A stretch of DNA of 64,000 bases from Muricoccus nepalensis (GCF_006438825.1 NZ_RCZP01000023.1:1-64000); one strand, 5' to 3'; counted from the first letter of the stretch, positions 47,598-55,965 are shown. Notes: generated by a model from the sequence alone, not told the origin. Made by a program: numbers and translations.

Positions 47598-48854
47598 ATG
47601 GACACGATCCCGTCGAACCTCTCGCCCTCGCTGGACGACGCCGCGCGGCTCGACCGGCTGGCGGAGCTGGCCGTGAAAGTCGGGCTCGGGCTGGTGCCGG
47701 GGCAGGAGCTGGTGATGACCTCGCCGATCGAGGCGCTGCCCCTCGCCCGGCGGATCACCGAGCACGCCTACAAGGCGGGGGCGAGCCTCGTGACGACGCT
47801 CTTCTCGGACGAGCAGTCGGCCCTGCTGCGCTACCGGCACGCGCCCGACGGGAGCTTCGACCTCTCCTCCGGCTGGCTCTTCGAGGGCATGGCGGCGGCC
47901 TTCCGGGCCGGCGCGGCGCGGCTGGCCATCGTCGGCTCCGACCCTTCCCTCCTCTCGGAGGAGGACCCCGCGAAGGTGGCGCGGGCGAACCGGGCGCAGT
48001 CCAAGGCCTATCGCCCGGCGCTGGACCTCATCGCCGACAGCTTCATCAACTGGACCCTCGTGCCCTTCGCCCACCCGGCTTGGGCGCGGGCGGTGTTCCC
48101 CGAGGCGGCGCCCGACGAGGCGGTGCGGCGGCTCTGGGACGCCATCTACTCCATCACTCGCGTGGACGCGGCCGATCCCGTGGCGGCCTGGGCGGCGCAC
48201 AACGCCGGGCTGAAGGCGCGGCAGGACATGCTGAACGAGCGGCGCTTCCACGCGCTGCGCTTCCGCGGGCCGGGGACGGATCTGGTCGTCGGGCTGGCGG
48301 ACGGCCACGCCTGGATGGGGGGCGCGAGCCGCGCGAAGAACGGCGTCTACGGCAACCCGAACATCCCGACCGAGGAGGTCTTCACCACGCCCCACCGCGC
48401 CCGCACCCAGGGCGTGGTCTCCGCCACCAAGCCGCTGTCGCACCAGGGCACGCTGATCGAGGGCATCCGGGTGCGCTTCGAGGACGGCGCGATCGTCGAG
48501 GCCCAGGCGACGCGCGGCCAGGCGGTGCTCGAGCAGATGATCTCGACGGACGCCGGCGCCCGCCAGCTCGGCGAGGTCGCGCTGGTGCCGAGTTCCAACC
48601 CCATCGCCCGCAGCGGCATCCTGTTCCTGAACACCTTGTTCGACGAGAACGCGGCGAGCCACATCGCGCTCGGCCAGGCCTACAGCAAGTGCTTCGTGGC
48701 GGAGTTCTCCGAGGACGAGCTGGTGCAGCGCGGGGCCAACCGCAGCCTCATCCACGTCGACTGGATGATCGGCTCGCCCGAGGTGGAGGTGGACGGGCTG
48801 GACGAGGCCGGGAACGCGACGCCCGTGATGCGCGGCGGCGAGTGGGTGGCCTGA
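47598..48854 (+). CDS. M29-family aminopeptidase (AmpS/PepS type)
   Basis: The 418-residue product matches thermophilic-aminopeptidase family M29. It has LAVKVGLGLVPGQELVMTSP near the start and FINWTLVPFAHPAWAR (about 150). The metal-site segments NIPTEEVFTTPHR (about 255), LGEVALVPSSNPIARSG and HIALGQAYSKCF follow, and SLIHVDWMIGSPEVEVDG is near the end. These are cytoplasmic metallo-aminopeptidases. The ATG at 47598 has GAGGAG upstream. The extended frame above it is low-complexity. Confidence 0.9.
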   Translation: MDTIPSNLSPSLDDAARLDRLAELAVKVGLGLVPGQELVMTSPIEALPLARRITEHAYKAGASLVTTLFSDEQSALLRYRHAPDGSFDLSSGWLFEGMAAAFRAGAARLAIVGSDPSLLSEEDPAKVARANRAQSKAYRPALDLIADSFINWTLVPFAHPAWARAVFPEAAPDEAVRRLWDAIYSITRVDAADPVAAWAAHNAGLKARQDMLNERRFHALRFRGPGTDLVVGLADGHAWMGGASRAKNGVYGNPNIPTEEVFTTPHRARTQGVVSATKPLSHQGTLIEGIRVRFEDGAIVEAQATRGQAVLEQMISTDAGARQLGEVALVPSSNPIARSGILFLNTLFDENAASHIALGQAYSKCFVAEFSEDELVQRGANRSLIHVDWMIGSPEVEVDGLDEAGNATPVMRGGEWVA

Positions 48855-48876
48855 GCGCGCCCCCCGACCGGCATGA

Positions 48877-48904
48877 GTGACTTGGGGCGGCGGCTCGGCT
48901 AGAG
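48877..48904 (+). promoter_or_regulatory. Predicted promoter of the copper cluster, near-leaderless
   Basis: GTGACT (48877-48882) and CTAGAG (48899-48904) are 16 nt apart. The ATG at 48912 lies 7 nt after the second box. The stretch GCTAGAGCCCCGCCATG closely resembles the bamD start region. Confidence 0.35.
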
Positions 48905-48911
48905 CCCCGCC

Positions 48912-49280
48912 ATGCGCCGCTTCCGCCCCGGCCTCGCGCGCCTCCTCCCGCTGCTGCTGCTGGTCCAGTGGGCCGCGGCGACGCTGCCCCACGCGCGGGC
49001 GCTGGCGGCGCTCGGCGGCGCGACGGCGGTGGAGCTCTGCAGCGCCCACGGCGCGCGCACGGTCCTGCTGGGCGCGGACGGGCAGCCGCTGGACGAGCGG
49101 GAGGCGCCGGACTGCTGCACCCTCGGCCCGCTTCCGGCGGCGCCCCCGCCGTCCGGCCCCACGGCGCCGTCCCGCCCCGTCGCCGTCGCGCCCGCGGAGC
49201 ACGCGGCGCTGCGGCCCGGCCTGCCGCCGCTTCCGCCCCGCGCGCCGCCCCAACTTCCGCGCGCCCCGCCCGCGGCCTGA
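48912..49280 (+). CDS. DUF2946-type small cysteine protein
   Basis: The 122-residue product has an N-terminal hydrophobic segment (LARLLPLLLLVQWAAATLPHA). A VELCSAHGARTVLLGADG block and a CC pair in EAPDCCTLGP follow, then a Pro/Ala-rich tail. This is the layout of DUF2946 proteins, which are commonly found next to copper-handling genes and TonB receptors. The cysteines could bind metal. It begins the cluster with PCuAC and YcnI-like genes. The function is not established. Confidence 0.7.
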   Translation: MRRFRPGLARLLPLLLLVQWAAATLPHARALAALGGATAVELCSAHGARTVLLGADGQPLDEREAPDCCTLGPLPAAPPPSGPTAPSRPVAVAPAEHAALRPGLPPLPPRAPPQLPRAPPAA

Positions 49281-49345
49281 TCCGCCCCTTCCGAGCCTCT
49301 CCGACCACGGGCGCCCCCGCGCGCCGCCTCCGGGACGATCAGACC

Positions 49346-49822
49346 ATGACGATTCACCGCCGCGCCCTCGCCGGACTCGTTGCGCTGGGCAGCCTTGCCC
49401 TCTCCTCCCCTCTTCGCGCCCAGGGAACGGGCGTCGTCGTCGAGCAGCCCTGGGCGCGCGCCGCGCTGCAGGGCGGCAACGGCGGGGCCTTCCTCACGCT
49501 CCGCAACACCGGGACGGCGCCGGACCGCCTTCTCTCGGCCTCCAGCCCCCTCGCCCGCACGACGGAGATCCACGAGACGGTGCGGGAGGGCGAGGTGATG
49601 CGCATGCGCCCGGTCGCCGCGATCGAGATTCCCCCGGGCGGCAGCGTCACGCTGCGGCCGGGCGGGGCGCACGTGATGATGACGGGGCTGAGCGGGCCGC
49701 TGCGCGCGGGGACCACCGTGCCGCTGACGCTCACCTTCGAGCGCGCGGGCGCGGTCGAGGTGCAGGTGGCCGTGCAGGCCGCGGGGGCGAGCGCGCCCGC
49801 CGCCGGCCACCACGCGCACTGA
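49346..49822 (+). CDS. PCu(A)C periplasmic copper chaperone
   Basis: The 158-residue product has a signal peptide (RRALAGLVALGSLALSSPLRAQ) and the PCuAC domain. Copper ligands are visible in EIHETVREGEVMRMRPV (His, then Met) and GAHVMMTGL (His-x-Met), the HxnMx21-22HxM pattern. A short His tail, AGHHAH, may add copper binding. PCuAC proteins deliver Cu(I) to cytochrome c oxidase in the periplasm. It sits 65 nt after the DUF2946 gene and 10 nt before the YcnI-like gene. Confidence 0.9.
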   Translation: MTIHRRALAGLVALGSLALSSPLRAQGTGVVVEQPWARAALQGGNGGAFLTLRNTGTAPDRLLSASSPLARTTEIHETVREGEVMRMRPVAAIEIPPGGSVTLRPGGAHVMMTGLSGPLRAGTTVPLTLTFERAGAVEVQVAVQAAGASAPAAGHHAH

Positions 49823-49832
49823 GGGGCGGGGC

Positions 49833-50426
49833 ATGGACCGGACCCTTCCGCTGGCCGCGCTCGGCCTGCTCGCCGCCCTCGCCGGGCCGGCGGCCGCGCA
49901 CGTGACGCTCGACCGCGCGGAGCTGCCGGCGGACAGCAGCCTGCGCGTCGCGCTGCGCGTCACCCATGGCTGCGGCGGCGCCGCGACCACGGGGCTGCGC
50001 GTGACCGTCCCGCCGGAGCTGCGCGGGGCGCGGCCGATGCCGCACGCGGGCTTCGCGCTCGCCATCGGCGGGTCGCCGGCCGGACCGGCGGCCGCGGGGC
50101 CCCACGCGGGGCACGGCACGCATGGCGCGCCTGCCGGGCAGGCGGGGCCTGCCGGGCACGCGGGGCACGCGGGGCATGGCGACCGCGCGGCGCCGGCGGC
50201 GGGGGAGATCGCCTGGACCGGCGGGCGGCTGGACGACGCCTTCTACGACGAGTTCGTCCTCCTGATCCGCACCCCCGCCGAGCCCGGCGCGCTGCTCCGC
50301 TTCCCCGTCGTGCAGGAGTGCGAGGGGGGCGTGGTCGCGCGCTGGACGGAGGACCCGGTCGCGGCACGCGGGGCGGAAGGCCAAGGCCCGGCCCCCGTGG
50401 CGCGGGTCGTCGCCCGCGCGCCCTGA
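49833..50426 (+). CDS. YcnI-like (DUF1775) copper-binding protein
   Basis: The 197-residue product has a signal peptide that would be cut before HVTLDRAEL. The mature N-terminal His is the first copper ligand of YcnI proteins. RVTHGCGGAATTGLRVTVP (about 42-60) and the WTGGRL...YDEFVLLIRTP block are also typical. A His/Gly/Ala insertion of about 35 residues (GPHAGHGTH, GHAGHAGHG) splits the domain and is not part of the usual fold. It is probably in one operon with the PCuAC gene. Confidence 0.87.
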   Translation: MDRTLPLAALGLLAALAGPAAAHVTLDRAELPADSSLRVALRVTHGCGGAATTGLRVTVPPELRGARPMPHAGFALAIGGSPAGPAAAGPHAGHGTHGAPAGQAGPAGHAGHAGHGDRAAPAAGEIAWTGGRLDDAFYDEFVLLIRTPAEPGALLRFPVVQECEGGVVARWTEDPVAARGAEGQGPAPVARVVARAP

Positions 50427-50439
50427 GGGAGGGGCGCGC

Positions 50440-51399
50440 CTATTCCTTCCAGGGATGGGCGCGCCAGAGGCCCTGCAGCTCCTCCCGCAGGGCCAGCAGC
50501 GCCGCGCGGTACTCGGCGGGGGCGAGGTAGCGCAGCGGCAGGGCCTGCTGCGAGGCGAGGCGGCGGAACTCCGGCTCCTCCATCGCGGCCCGGGTCGCGG
50601 CGGCGAGGCGTTCGAGCACGGGCGCCGGCACGCCAGCCGGTGCGGCCAGGCCGCGCATGGAGCCCTGCACCACGTCGAAGCCCTGCTCGCGGAAGGTGGG
50701 GGTGTCCGGCGCCTCCGCCCAGCGCGCCGTCGCCATCTGGCCGAGGGCGCGGAGCTGGTCCTGGCGCATGTCGTTGATCCCCTCCCCCACGTTCATGCTG
50801 GCGACCATGATCTGCCGGCCGAGGATGGCGTTCCGCACGGGCGCGGCGCCGGCGAAGGGGATGTGGGTGAGCCGCACGCCCGCCAGCCGCTCGAAGGCGA
50901 GCGCCGCGAGGTGGTCGTCCGAGCCGATGCCGGTGGTGCCGTAGGTGACCGCGTCCGGGTTGGCCCGCGCGAAGGCGACGAGGTCGGCGAGACTGCGGAA
51001 CCGGCTGTCCGGCGGCACGAGGAAGGCGCCGGGGTCGTCCACGACGTTGGCGACGGGCGCGAAGTCCTCCAGCCGGTAGCGGGCGCTGCGCTCGATCGGG
51101 ATGCTGACGATGTTGGGCGTGTTGATAAAGCCGATCGTGTAGCCGTCGGGCTGCGCGCGGGCCATCTCGGCCCAGCCGATCTCGCCCCCCGCGCCGCCGC
51201 GGTTGAGGACGACGACGGACTGGCCGAGCTCGCGCTCGAGGAAGCGGGCGAGGGTGCGGGCCGCGACGTCCGTGCCGCCGCCGGGCGGGAAGGCGACGAT
51301 CATCGTGACGGGGTGCTCCGGCCAGGCGGCGCGGGCGGGGCGGGCCGCGGCCAGGGCGGCGGATGTGGCGGCCAGGGCCACGAGGTGGCGACGCTTGAC
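50440..51399 (-). CDS. Bug/TctC-family solute-binding protein with non-standard start
   Basis: The product has Bug-family blocks VTMIVAFPPGGGTDVAARTL, VVVLNRGGAGG, YGTTGIGSDDHLAALAF and a signal-type N-terminus KRRHLVALAATSAALAAARP. That N-terminus would begin at a GTC codon (51399-51397), 8-9 nt after a GGAGG. The first canonical start in the right region is a GTG at 51381, which drops the basic residues of the signal peptide. About 319 residues from the GTC or 313 from the GTG. It is divergent from the RraA-like operon and has no TctA/TctB partner. Confidence 0.82.
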   Translation of the reverse strand, partial: VKRRHLVALAATSAALAAARPARAAWPEHPVTMIVAFPPGGGTDVAARTLARFLERELGQSVVVLNRGGAGGEIGWAEMARAQPDGYTIGFINTPNIVSIPIERSARYRLEDFAPVANVVDDPGAFLVPPDSRFRSLADLVAFARANPDAVTYGTTGIGSDDHLAALAFERLAGVRLTHIPFAGAAPVRNAILGRQIMVASMNVGEGINDMRQDQLRALGQMATARWAEAPDTPTFREQGFDVVQGSMRGLAAPAGVPAPVLERLAAATRAAMEEPEFRRLASQQALPLRYLAPAEYRAALLALREELQGLWRAHPWKE

Positions 51400-51595
51400 T
51401 CTTCTTTCCTCCCGCCGCGCCGCCCCGCGGCCCGGGGCGGCTTGCCAATGCCGGGGGATCGTGCCGATCCTGCGCCATGCCGCCAAGACGGCGCGGAGGG
51501 AAACGTCCGGGGACCGGGAGGCATCGCCCCCCGCCCGCGCGCCCTCCGAGACGCAGCGCGCCCGCACCGGGCGGTTCCCCAGGAGAGTGCCCCGC

Positions 51596-52273
51596 ATGAC
51601 CGTTGGCCTTCGCATCGCCGAGCGGCGCCCCGAGCCCGACGCCGCCCTCATCGCCCGCGCGGCCCGGCTGCCCGTGGCCAACATCGGCGACGTGATGAAC
51701 CGGCTGCAGGCGATGCGCGGGGGCTTCATGGCCTATGGCGGGCGCCGCACCTTCGTCGGCCCCGCGCTGACGGTGAAGGCGCGGCCGGGCGACAACCTCT
51801 TCCTCCACCGCGCCATCGACCTCGCGCGGCCCGGCGAGGTGATCGTCTGCGACGGGGGCGGCGACCTCGAGATCGCGCTCGCGGGCGACCTGATGATCGG
51901 CCACGCGGAGAAGCGCGGCGTCGGCGCGCTGGTGATCGACGGCGCGGTTCGCGACATCGACGGGATCGAGCGCATGGACATCGGCGTCTGGGCGCGGGGC
52001 GCGACGCCGGCCGGCCCCTACAAGGACGGGCCGGGCGAGATCGGCTACCCCATCGCCTGCGGCGGGCAGGTGGTGATGCCGGGCGACCTCATCGCCGCCG
52101 ACGAGGACGGCGTGGTGGTGATCCCGCTGGCCGAGGCCGCGCAGGTCATCGCCGACGCCGAGAAGCACGCGGCCAAGGAGGGCGAGACCACCGCCGCGAT
52201 CAAGGGCGGCGGCTGGGTGCGCGGCTGGGTGGAGGAGACGCTGGCCGCCAAGGGCGTGGCCGTCACGCGGTGA
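51596..52273 (+). CDS. RraA-like / 4-hydroxy-4-methyl-2-oxoglutarate aldolase-type protein
   Basis: The 225-residue product has the RraA/HMG-aldolase fold pattern. It shows LPVANIGDVMNRLQAMRGG, GPALTVKARPGDNLFLHRAID (about 55), and the catalytic-type loop ALVIDGAVRDIDGI (about 108). PGDLIAADEDGVVVIP follows (about 163). Proteins this close to RraA in sequence are more often class II aldolases or decarboxylases in catabolic operons than RNase E inhibitors. The Ldh and hydroxyacid dehydrogenase neighbours favour a catabolic role. AGGAGA precedes the ATG. Confidence 0.85.
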   Translation: MTVGLRIAERRPEPDAALIARAARLPVANIGDVMNRLQAMRGGFMAYGGRRTFVGPALTVKARPGDNLFLHRAIDLARPGEVIVCDGGGDLEIALAGDLMIGHAEKRGVGALVIDGAVRDIDGIERMDIGVWARGATPAGPYKDGPGEIGYPIACGGQVVMPGDLIAADEDGVVVIPLAEAAQVIADAEKHAAKEGETTAAIKGGGWVRGWVEETLAAKGVAVTR

Positions 52274-52297
52274 GGCCGGTCGCGTGAGGCGGGTCGC

Positions 52298-53389
52298 GTG
52301 AGGCAGGTCCCGGCCGAGCGCGTCCGGCGGCAGATCCTGGGCGTGCTGCGCGCCTGGGGCATGCCCGACGACCTGGCGGCGACCACCGCGGAGGCGATGG
52401 TCGAGACCGACCTGATGGGCATCGACAGCCACGGGCTCTCGATGCTGATGATGTACGAGAGCTTCCGGGAAGCGGGCCAGCTCGACCTCGCGGCCCGCCC
52501 GCGCGCGGTGCTGGACCTGCCGGCGACGGCGCTGGTGGATGGCGGCGCCAATCTCGGTCACCCCGTGGCCGATTTCTGCATGCGGCTGGCGGTGGAGAAG
52601 GCCCGAGCGTCGGGCATCGCGGCGGTGGGCGCGCGGAACTCGCACCATTTCGGCGCGGCCGGGCACTACGCGCGGATCGCCTCCTCCGCGGGAATGATCG
52701 GGATGATCACGAGCTCCGCGCGCACGGTGCTGATGGTGCCGACGCGGGGCACGCTGCCGCTGCTCGGCGCGAATCCCATCGCCTTCGCGGCACCGGCCCT
52801 GCGGAACCGCCCCTTCGTGCTGGACATCTCCACGACGACGGTCGCGGCCAACAAGGTGAAGGTCTACGACCTCAACGGAGTGCCGATTCCGGAGGGGTGG
52901 GTGGTGGACGAGGCCGGGCGGCCGGTGACGGATTCGGCCGAGGCCATGCGGGTCATCTTCCAGGAGCCGGGCGGCGGCGTGACCCCGCTCGGCGGCGCGG
53001 AGGCGACGGGCGGGCACAAGGGCTACGGGCTCGGCGTCATGGTCCAGGTGCTCTCGGCGACCCTGACGGGGGCGGCCTTCGGGCCGGCCCGCAATCCCAC
53101 CCGCAAGCCGGGCGACCCCGACGACGTCGGGCACTTCTTCCTCGCGATCGACCCGCGCGCCTTCCGGCCGGAGGGCGGCTTCGAGAACGACATGGACGCG
53201 ATGATCGACACGCTGCGCGCGACGCCGCCGGCCGATCCCGCGCGCCCCGTGCTGGTCGGCGGCGACCCCGAGGCGGCGGAGCGCGAGCGGCGCCTGGAGG
53301 GCGGCATCCCCGTGCCGCCGGCGCTGGAGGCCCATGTGCGGGCCATCTGCGGGCGCTCGGGGGCCAGGTACGAGCTCAGCGACGACTGA
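52298..53389 (+). CDS. Ldh-family (malate/L-lactate/sulfolactate-type) dehydrogenase
   Basis: The 363-residue product belongs to the Ldh2 family of NAD(P)-dependent 2-hydroxyacid dehydrogenases, which have no Rossmann fold. It shows MGIDSHGLSMLMMY (about 39-52), ARNSHHFGAAGHYARIA (about 111), LLGANPIAFAAP (about 150) and HKGYGLGVMVQVLS (about 240). The substrate may be malate, sulfolactate, ureidoglycolate or a related acid. It starts at a GTG inside a 14-bp tandem duplication, 24 nt after the RraA-like gene. Confidence 0.88.
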   Translation: MRQVPAERVRRQILGVLRAWGMPDDLAATTAEAMVETDLMGIDSHGLSMLMMYESFREAGQLDLAARPRAVLDLPATALVDGGANLGHPVADFCMRLAVEKARASGIAAVGARNSHHFGAAGHYARIASSAGMIGMITSSARTVLMVPTRGTLPLLGANPIAFAAPALRNRPFVLDISTTTVAANKVKVYDLNGVPIPEGWVVDEAGRPVTDSAEAMRVIFQEPGGGVTPLGGAEATGGHKGYGLGVMVQVLSATLTGAAFGPARNPTRKPGDPDDVGHFFLAIDPRAFRPEGGFENDMDAMIDTLRATPPADPARPVLVGGDPEAAERERRLEGGIPVPPALEAHVRAICGRSGARYELSDD

Positions 53390-53402
53390 GGGAGGGAGGA
53401 GC

Positions 53403-54365
53403 ATGGTGAACCGGAGGACGGTGCTCGGCGGGGCGGGCGCGGCGCTCGCCTGCCCCGCCTATGCCCAGCAGCTCGGGGCGTGGCAGCCCACGCGGCCGGT
53501 GCAGCTCATCGTCGGCTACGCGCCCGGCGGCGGGAGCGATATCATCGCGCGCACCATCGCCGAGGCCTCCGCCCCCTTCTTCCCCGTGCCGCTGGTGGTG
53601 GTGAACCGCCCCGGCGCCGGCGGTGCCCTGGCGGCGGAGCAGGTGGCGCGGGCGGCGCCGGACGGGCACACGCTGATCATCCACGGGGGCAGCGAGAGCA
53701 CCTCCCTGCCCGCCTTCCGCGACCTTCCCTACGACCCGAAGCAGTCCTTCCGCGCGGTGATCCGCCTGACGCGGAACGGGCACTTCCTGGTCTGCAAGGG
53801 CGGGCCCTCGCCGCGTTTCGCGGACCTGGGCGCGGCAATCGCGGCGGCGAAGGCGGACCCGGGCGGCATCGCGCACGGCTCGGCGGGGAACGGCACGCTG
53901 TCGCAGGCGATCTTCCTCCTGCTGGAGCGCGCGGCGGGGGTGGGGTTCCTGCACGTTCCCTACACGGGCGGCGGGCCCGCGCTGCAGGCACTGATCGCCG
54001 GGCAGACGGCGCTGAACATCAACGCCTCGGACGAGCTCGGCGGCTTCGTGGCCTCGGGGGATCTCAAGCTCCTGGCGCTCGCGGCGGAGCAGCGCGCGCC
54101 GGCCTACCGCGACGTGCCGACGATGCGCGAGCTCGGCTACGACATCGTGGCGGACAACATGAAGGGCTGGGTGGGCCCTGCGGGGCTGACGGACGAGATG
54201 GCGCGCTCGCTGCACGACCGCTTCCGCCAGGGCATGCAGACGCCGACCTGGGCGCGCTTCATGGAGCGCGTGGGCGAGGCCGACGGCTACGCGGACGGGC
54301 CGGCCTTCCAGGCGGCCATGGACCGGCTGCTGGACAGCATCCGCGCCGCGATGAAGAGGACCTGA
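53403..54365 (+). CDS. Bug/TctC-family solute-binding protein
   Basis: The 320-residue product has a signal peptide (NRRTVLGGAGAALACPAYAQ). Bug motifs follow: VQLIVGYAPGGGSDIIARTI (about 36), VVVNRPGAGGALAAEQVARA (about 64) and LHVPYTGGGPALQALIAGQ (about 181). PTMRELGYDIVADNMKGWVG is also present. It is inside a catabolic operon between the Ldh-like gene (13 nt) and the hydroxyacid dehydrogenase (5 nt), so it probably captures the substrate of that pathway. GGGAGGAG precedes the ATG. Confidence 0.9.
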   Translation: MVNRRTVLGGAGAALACPAYAQQLGAWQPTRPVQLIVGYAPGGGSDIIARTIAEASAPFFPVPLVVVNRPGAGGALAAEQVARAAPDGHTLIIHGGSESTSLPAFRDLPYDPKQSFRAVIRLTRNGHFLVCKGGPSPRFADLGAAIAAAKADPGGIAHGSAGNGTLSQAIFLLLERAAGVGFLHVPYTGGGPALQALIAGQTALNINASDELGGFVASGDLKLLALAAEQRAPAYRDVPTMRELGYDIVADNMKGWVGPAGLTDEMARSLHDRFRQGMQTPTWARFMERVGEADGYADGPAFQAAMDRLLDSIRAAMKRT

Positions 54366-54370
54366 CGACC

Positions 54371-55273
54371 GTGGACACCGTATCGCCGCCGGCGCGCGTC
54401 GCCTTCCTGGGCCTCGGCGTCATGGGGGCCGCGATGGCCGCCAATGTCGCGAGGGCCGGCTTCGCGCTCGCCGTGCACAACCGCAGCCGGGCGAAAGCGG
54501 AGGCGCTGGAGGCGGCGGGCGCCGCCTGGGCCGCGACGCCGGCCGAGGCCGCGCGGGGGGCGGCGGTGGTCGGGCTCTGCCTGCCGGACACGCCGGACGT
54601 GGAGGCGGTGCTCTTCGGGCCGGAGGGCGTGGCCGAGGGCGTGGCGCCGGGCACGGTCGTGATCGACTTCAGCACCATCGCCGCCGCCCCCGCCGCCGGC
54701 TTCGCGCGGCGCCTGCTGGAGGAGCGCGGCGCGCACCTGCTGGACAGCCCCGTGAGCGGCGGGCCCGGCGGCGCGCGCGACGGCACGCTCACCTGCATGA
54801 TCGGCGGCGACGCCGGGGCCTTCGCGCGGGCGCGGCCCTTCTTCGAAGCCGTGGGCAAAACCTTTACCCATCTCGGCCCGCCCGGCGCGGGGCAGGTCTG
54901 CAAGTCTGCGAACCAGCTCATGGTGGCGGCGACGATGCTCGCGGTGTCCGAGGCGATCGCGCTCGGCCGCAAGGCGGGGCTCGATCCCATGGCGATGCGC
55001 CAGGCGCTGCTGGGCGGCTCCGCGAAGTCCTTCGTGATGGAGAACCACGCGAAGCGGATCATCGAGGGCACGCTGCAGCCGGGTTTCCGGGCGGAGCTGA
55101 TGCGCAAGGACACGCGGCTCTCGCTGGCCGCGATGCGCGACCACGGGGTCTTTGCGCCGGCGACCGCGCTCGCCGCGCAGATGATGGAGGCGTTGGTGAA
55201 CAGCGGGCGCGGGGGAATGGATTCCGCCTCCCTCGGGCTCCTCGTCGCGGAGCTGTCGGGGCTTGAGGGGTGA
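54371..55273 (+). CDS. NAD(P)-dependent beta-hydroxyacid dehydrogenase (3-HIBDH family)
   Basis: The 300-residue product has the N-terminal dinucleotide motif VAFLGLGVMGAAMAANVARAG (here in two blocks, about 10-30) and the substrate-site DSPVSGGPGGARDGTL (about 122). The catalytic lysine block is GQVCKSANQLMVAATM (about 176). Members reduce tartronate semialdehyde, 3-hydroxyisobutyrate or related acids. It begins at a GTG 5 nt after the Bug gene and overlaps the ModA-like gene by a GTGA. Confidence 0.9.
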   Translation: MDTVSPPARVAFLGLGVMGAAMAANVARAGFALAVHNRSRAKAEALEAAGAAWAATPAEAARGAAVVGLCLPDTPDVEAVLFGPEGVAEGVAPGTVVIDFSTIAAAPAAGFARRLLEERGAHLLDSPVSGGPGGARDGTLTCMIGGDAGAFARARPFFEAVGKTFTHLGPPGAGQVCKSANQLMVAATMLAVSEAIALGRKAGLDPMAMRQALLGGSAKSFVMENHAKRIIEGTLQPGFRAELMRKDTRLSLAAMRDHGVFAPATALAAQMMEALVNSGRGGMDSASLGLLVAELSGLEG

Positions 55274-55965
55274 GCGGGCTGCGGGTCCTCTCGACCCTCG
55301 CCGTCGCGGGGGCGATGCGGGTCATGGGGCCGCGGCTGGAGGCGGCGGCGGGGATGCCGGTCGCGGCCGAGTTCGCGCCGACGGGGGTGCTGATGCCGCG
55401 GCTGCGGGAGGGCGAGGCGGCGGACCTCGTCATCCTCACCGCCGAGGGCGTCGCGGAGCTGGCGTCGGCAGGGCGGCTCGATCCGGGGAGCGCGACGGAC
55501 CTCGTGCGCTCGCATATCGGCATCGCCGTGCGGGCAGGGGCGCCGCATCCCCTGATCGGCACGGCGGCGGCGCTGCGGGAGGCGCTGCTCGCCGCGCCCT
55601 CGGTCGCCTACTCGCGGGCCGGGGCGAGCGGCATCGCCTTCGCGGCGCTGATCGAGCGGCTGGGCATCGCGCGTGAGGTGAACGCGCGGGCGAAGGTCAT
55701 CCCCGCCGGCTTCACGGCGGAACTGGCGGCGCGGGGCGAGGCGGCGCTGGCCGTGCAGCAGGTGAGCGAGCTGCTGGCGGTGCCGGGGATCGAGCTGGTC
55801 GGCCGGCTGCCGGCGGAGGTGGGGACAGTGGCGGTGTTCTCGGCCGGGATCCCCCGCGCCGCGGCCCGGCCGGCGGAGGCGGCGCGGCTGCTCCGCTTCC
55901 TCGCCTCCGCCGAGGCGGCGCCGGCACTGGAGGCGGCGGGGCTGGAGCCGGTGCTGGCGGGCTGA
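55270..55965 (+). CDS. ModA-like substrate-binding domain protein without signal peptide
   Basis: The 231-residue product resembles the molybdate-binding ModA fold: LRVLSTLAVAGAMRVMGPRL, EFAPTGVLMPRLREGEAADL, SRAGASGIAFAALIERLGIA and LAVQQVSELLAVPGIELVG. It lacks a signal peptide or N-terminal membrane segment, because the beta-1 strand starts at residue 3. A cytoplasmic ligand-binding or sensing role is therefore more likely than uptake. It is the last gene of the RraA-like operon, overlapping the dehydrogenase by 4 nt. The ligand is unknown. Confidence 0.8.
   Translation: MSGLRVLSTLAVAGAMRVMGPRLEAAAGMPVAAEFAPTGVLMPRLREGEAADLVILTAEGVAELASAGRLDPGSATDLVRSHIGIAVRAGAPHPLIGTAAALREALLAAPSVAYSRAGASGIAFAALIERLGIAREVNARAKVIPAGFTAELAARGEAALAVQQVSELLAVPGIELVGRLPAEVGTVAVFSAGIPRAAARPAEAARLLRFLASAEAAPALEAAGLEPVLAG

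Noticed and set aside
51596-52273. Calling this gene rraA, the RNase E inhibitor
   Set aside because: The operon with Ldh-like and hydroxyacid dehydrogenases favours an aldolase/decarboxylase role. The fold alone does not distinguish the two.
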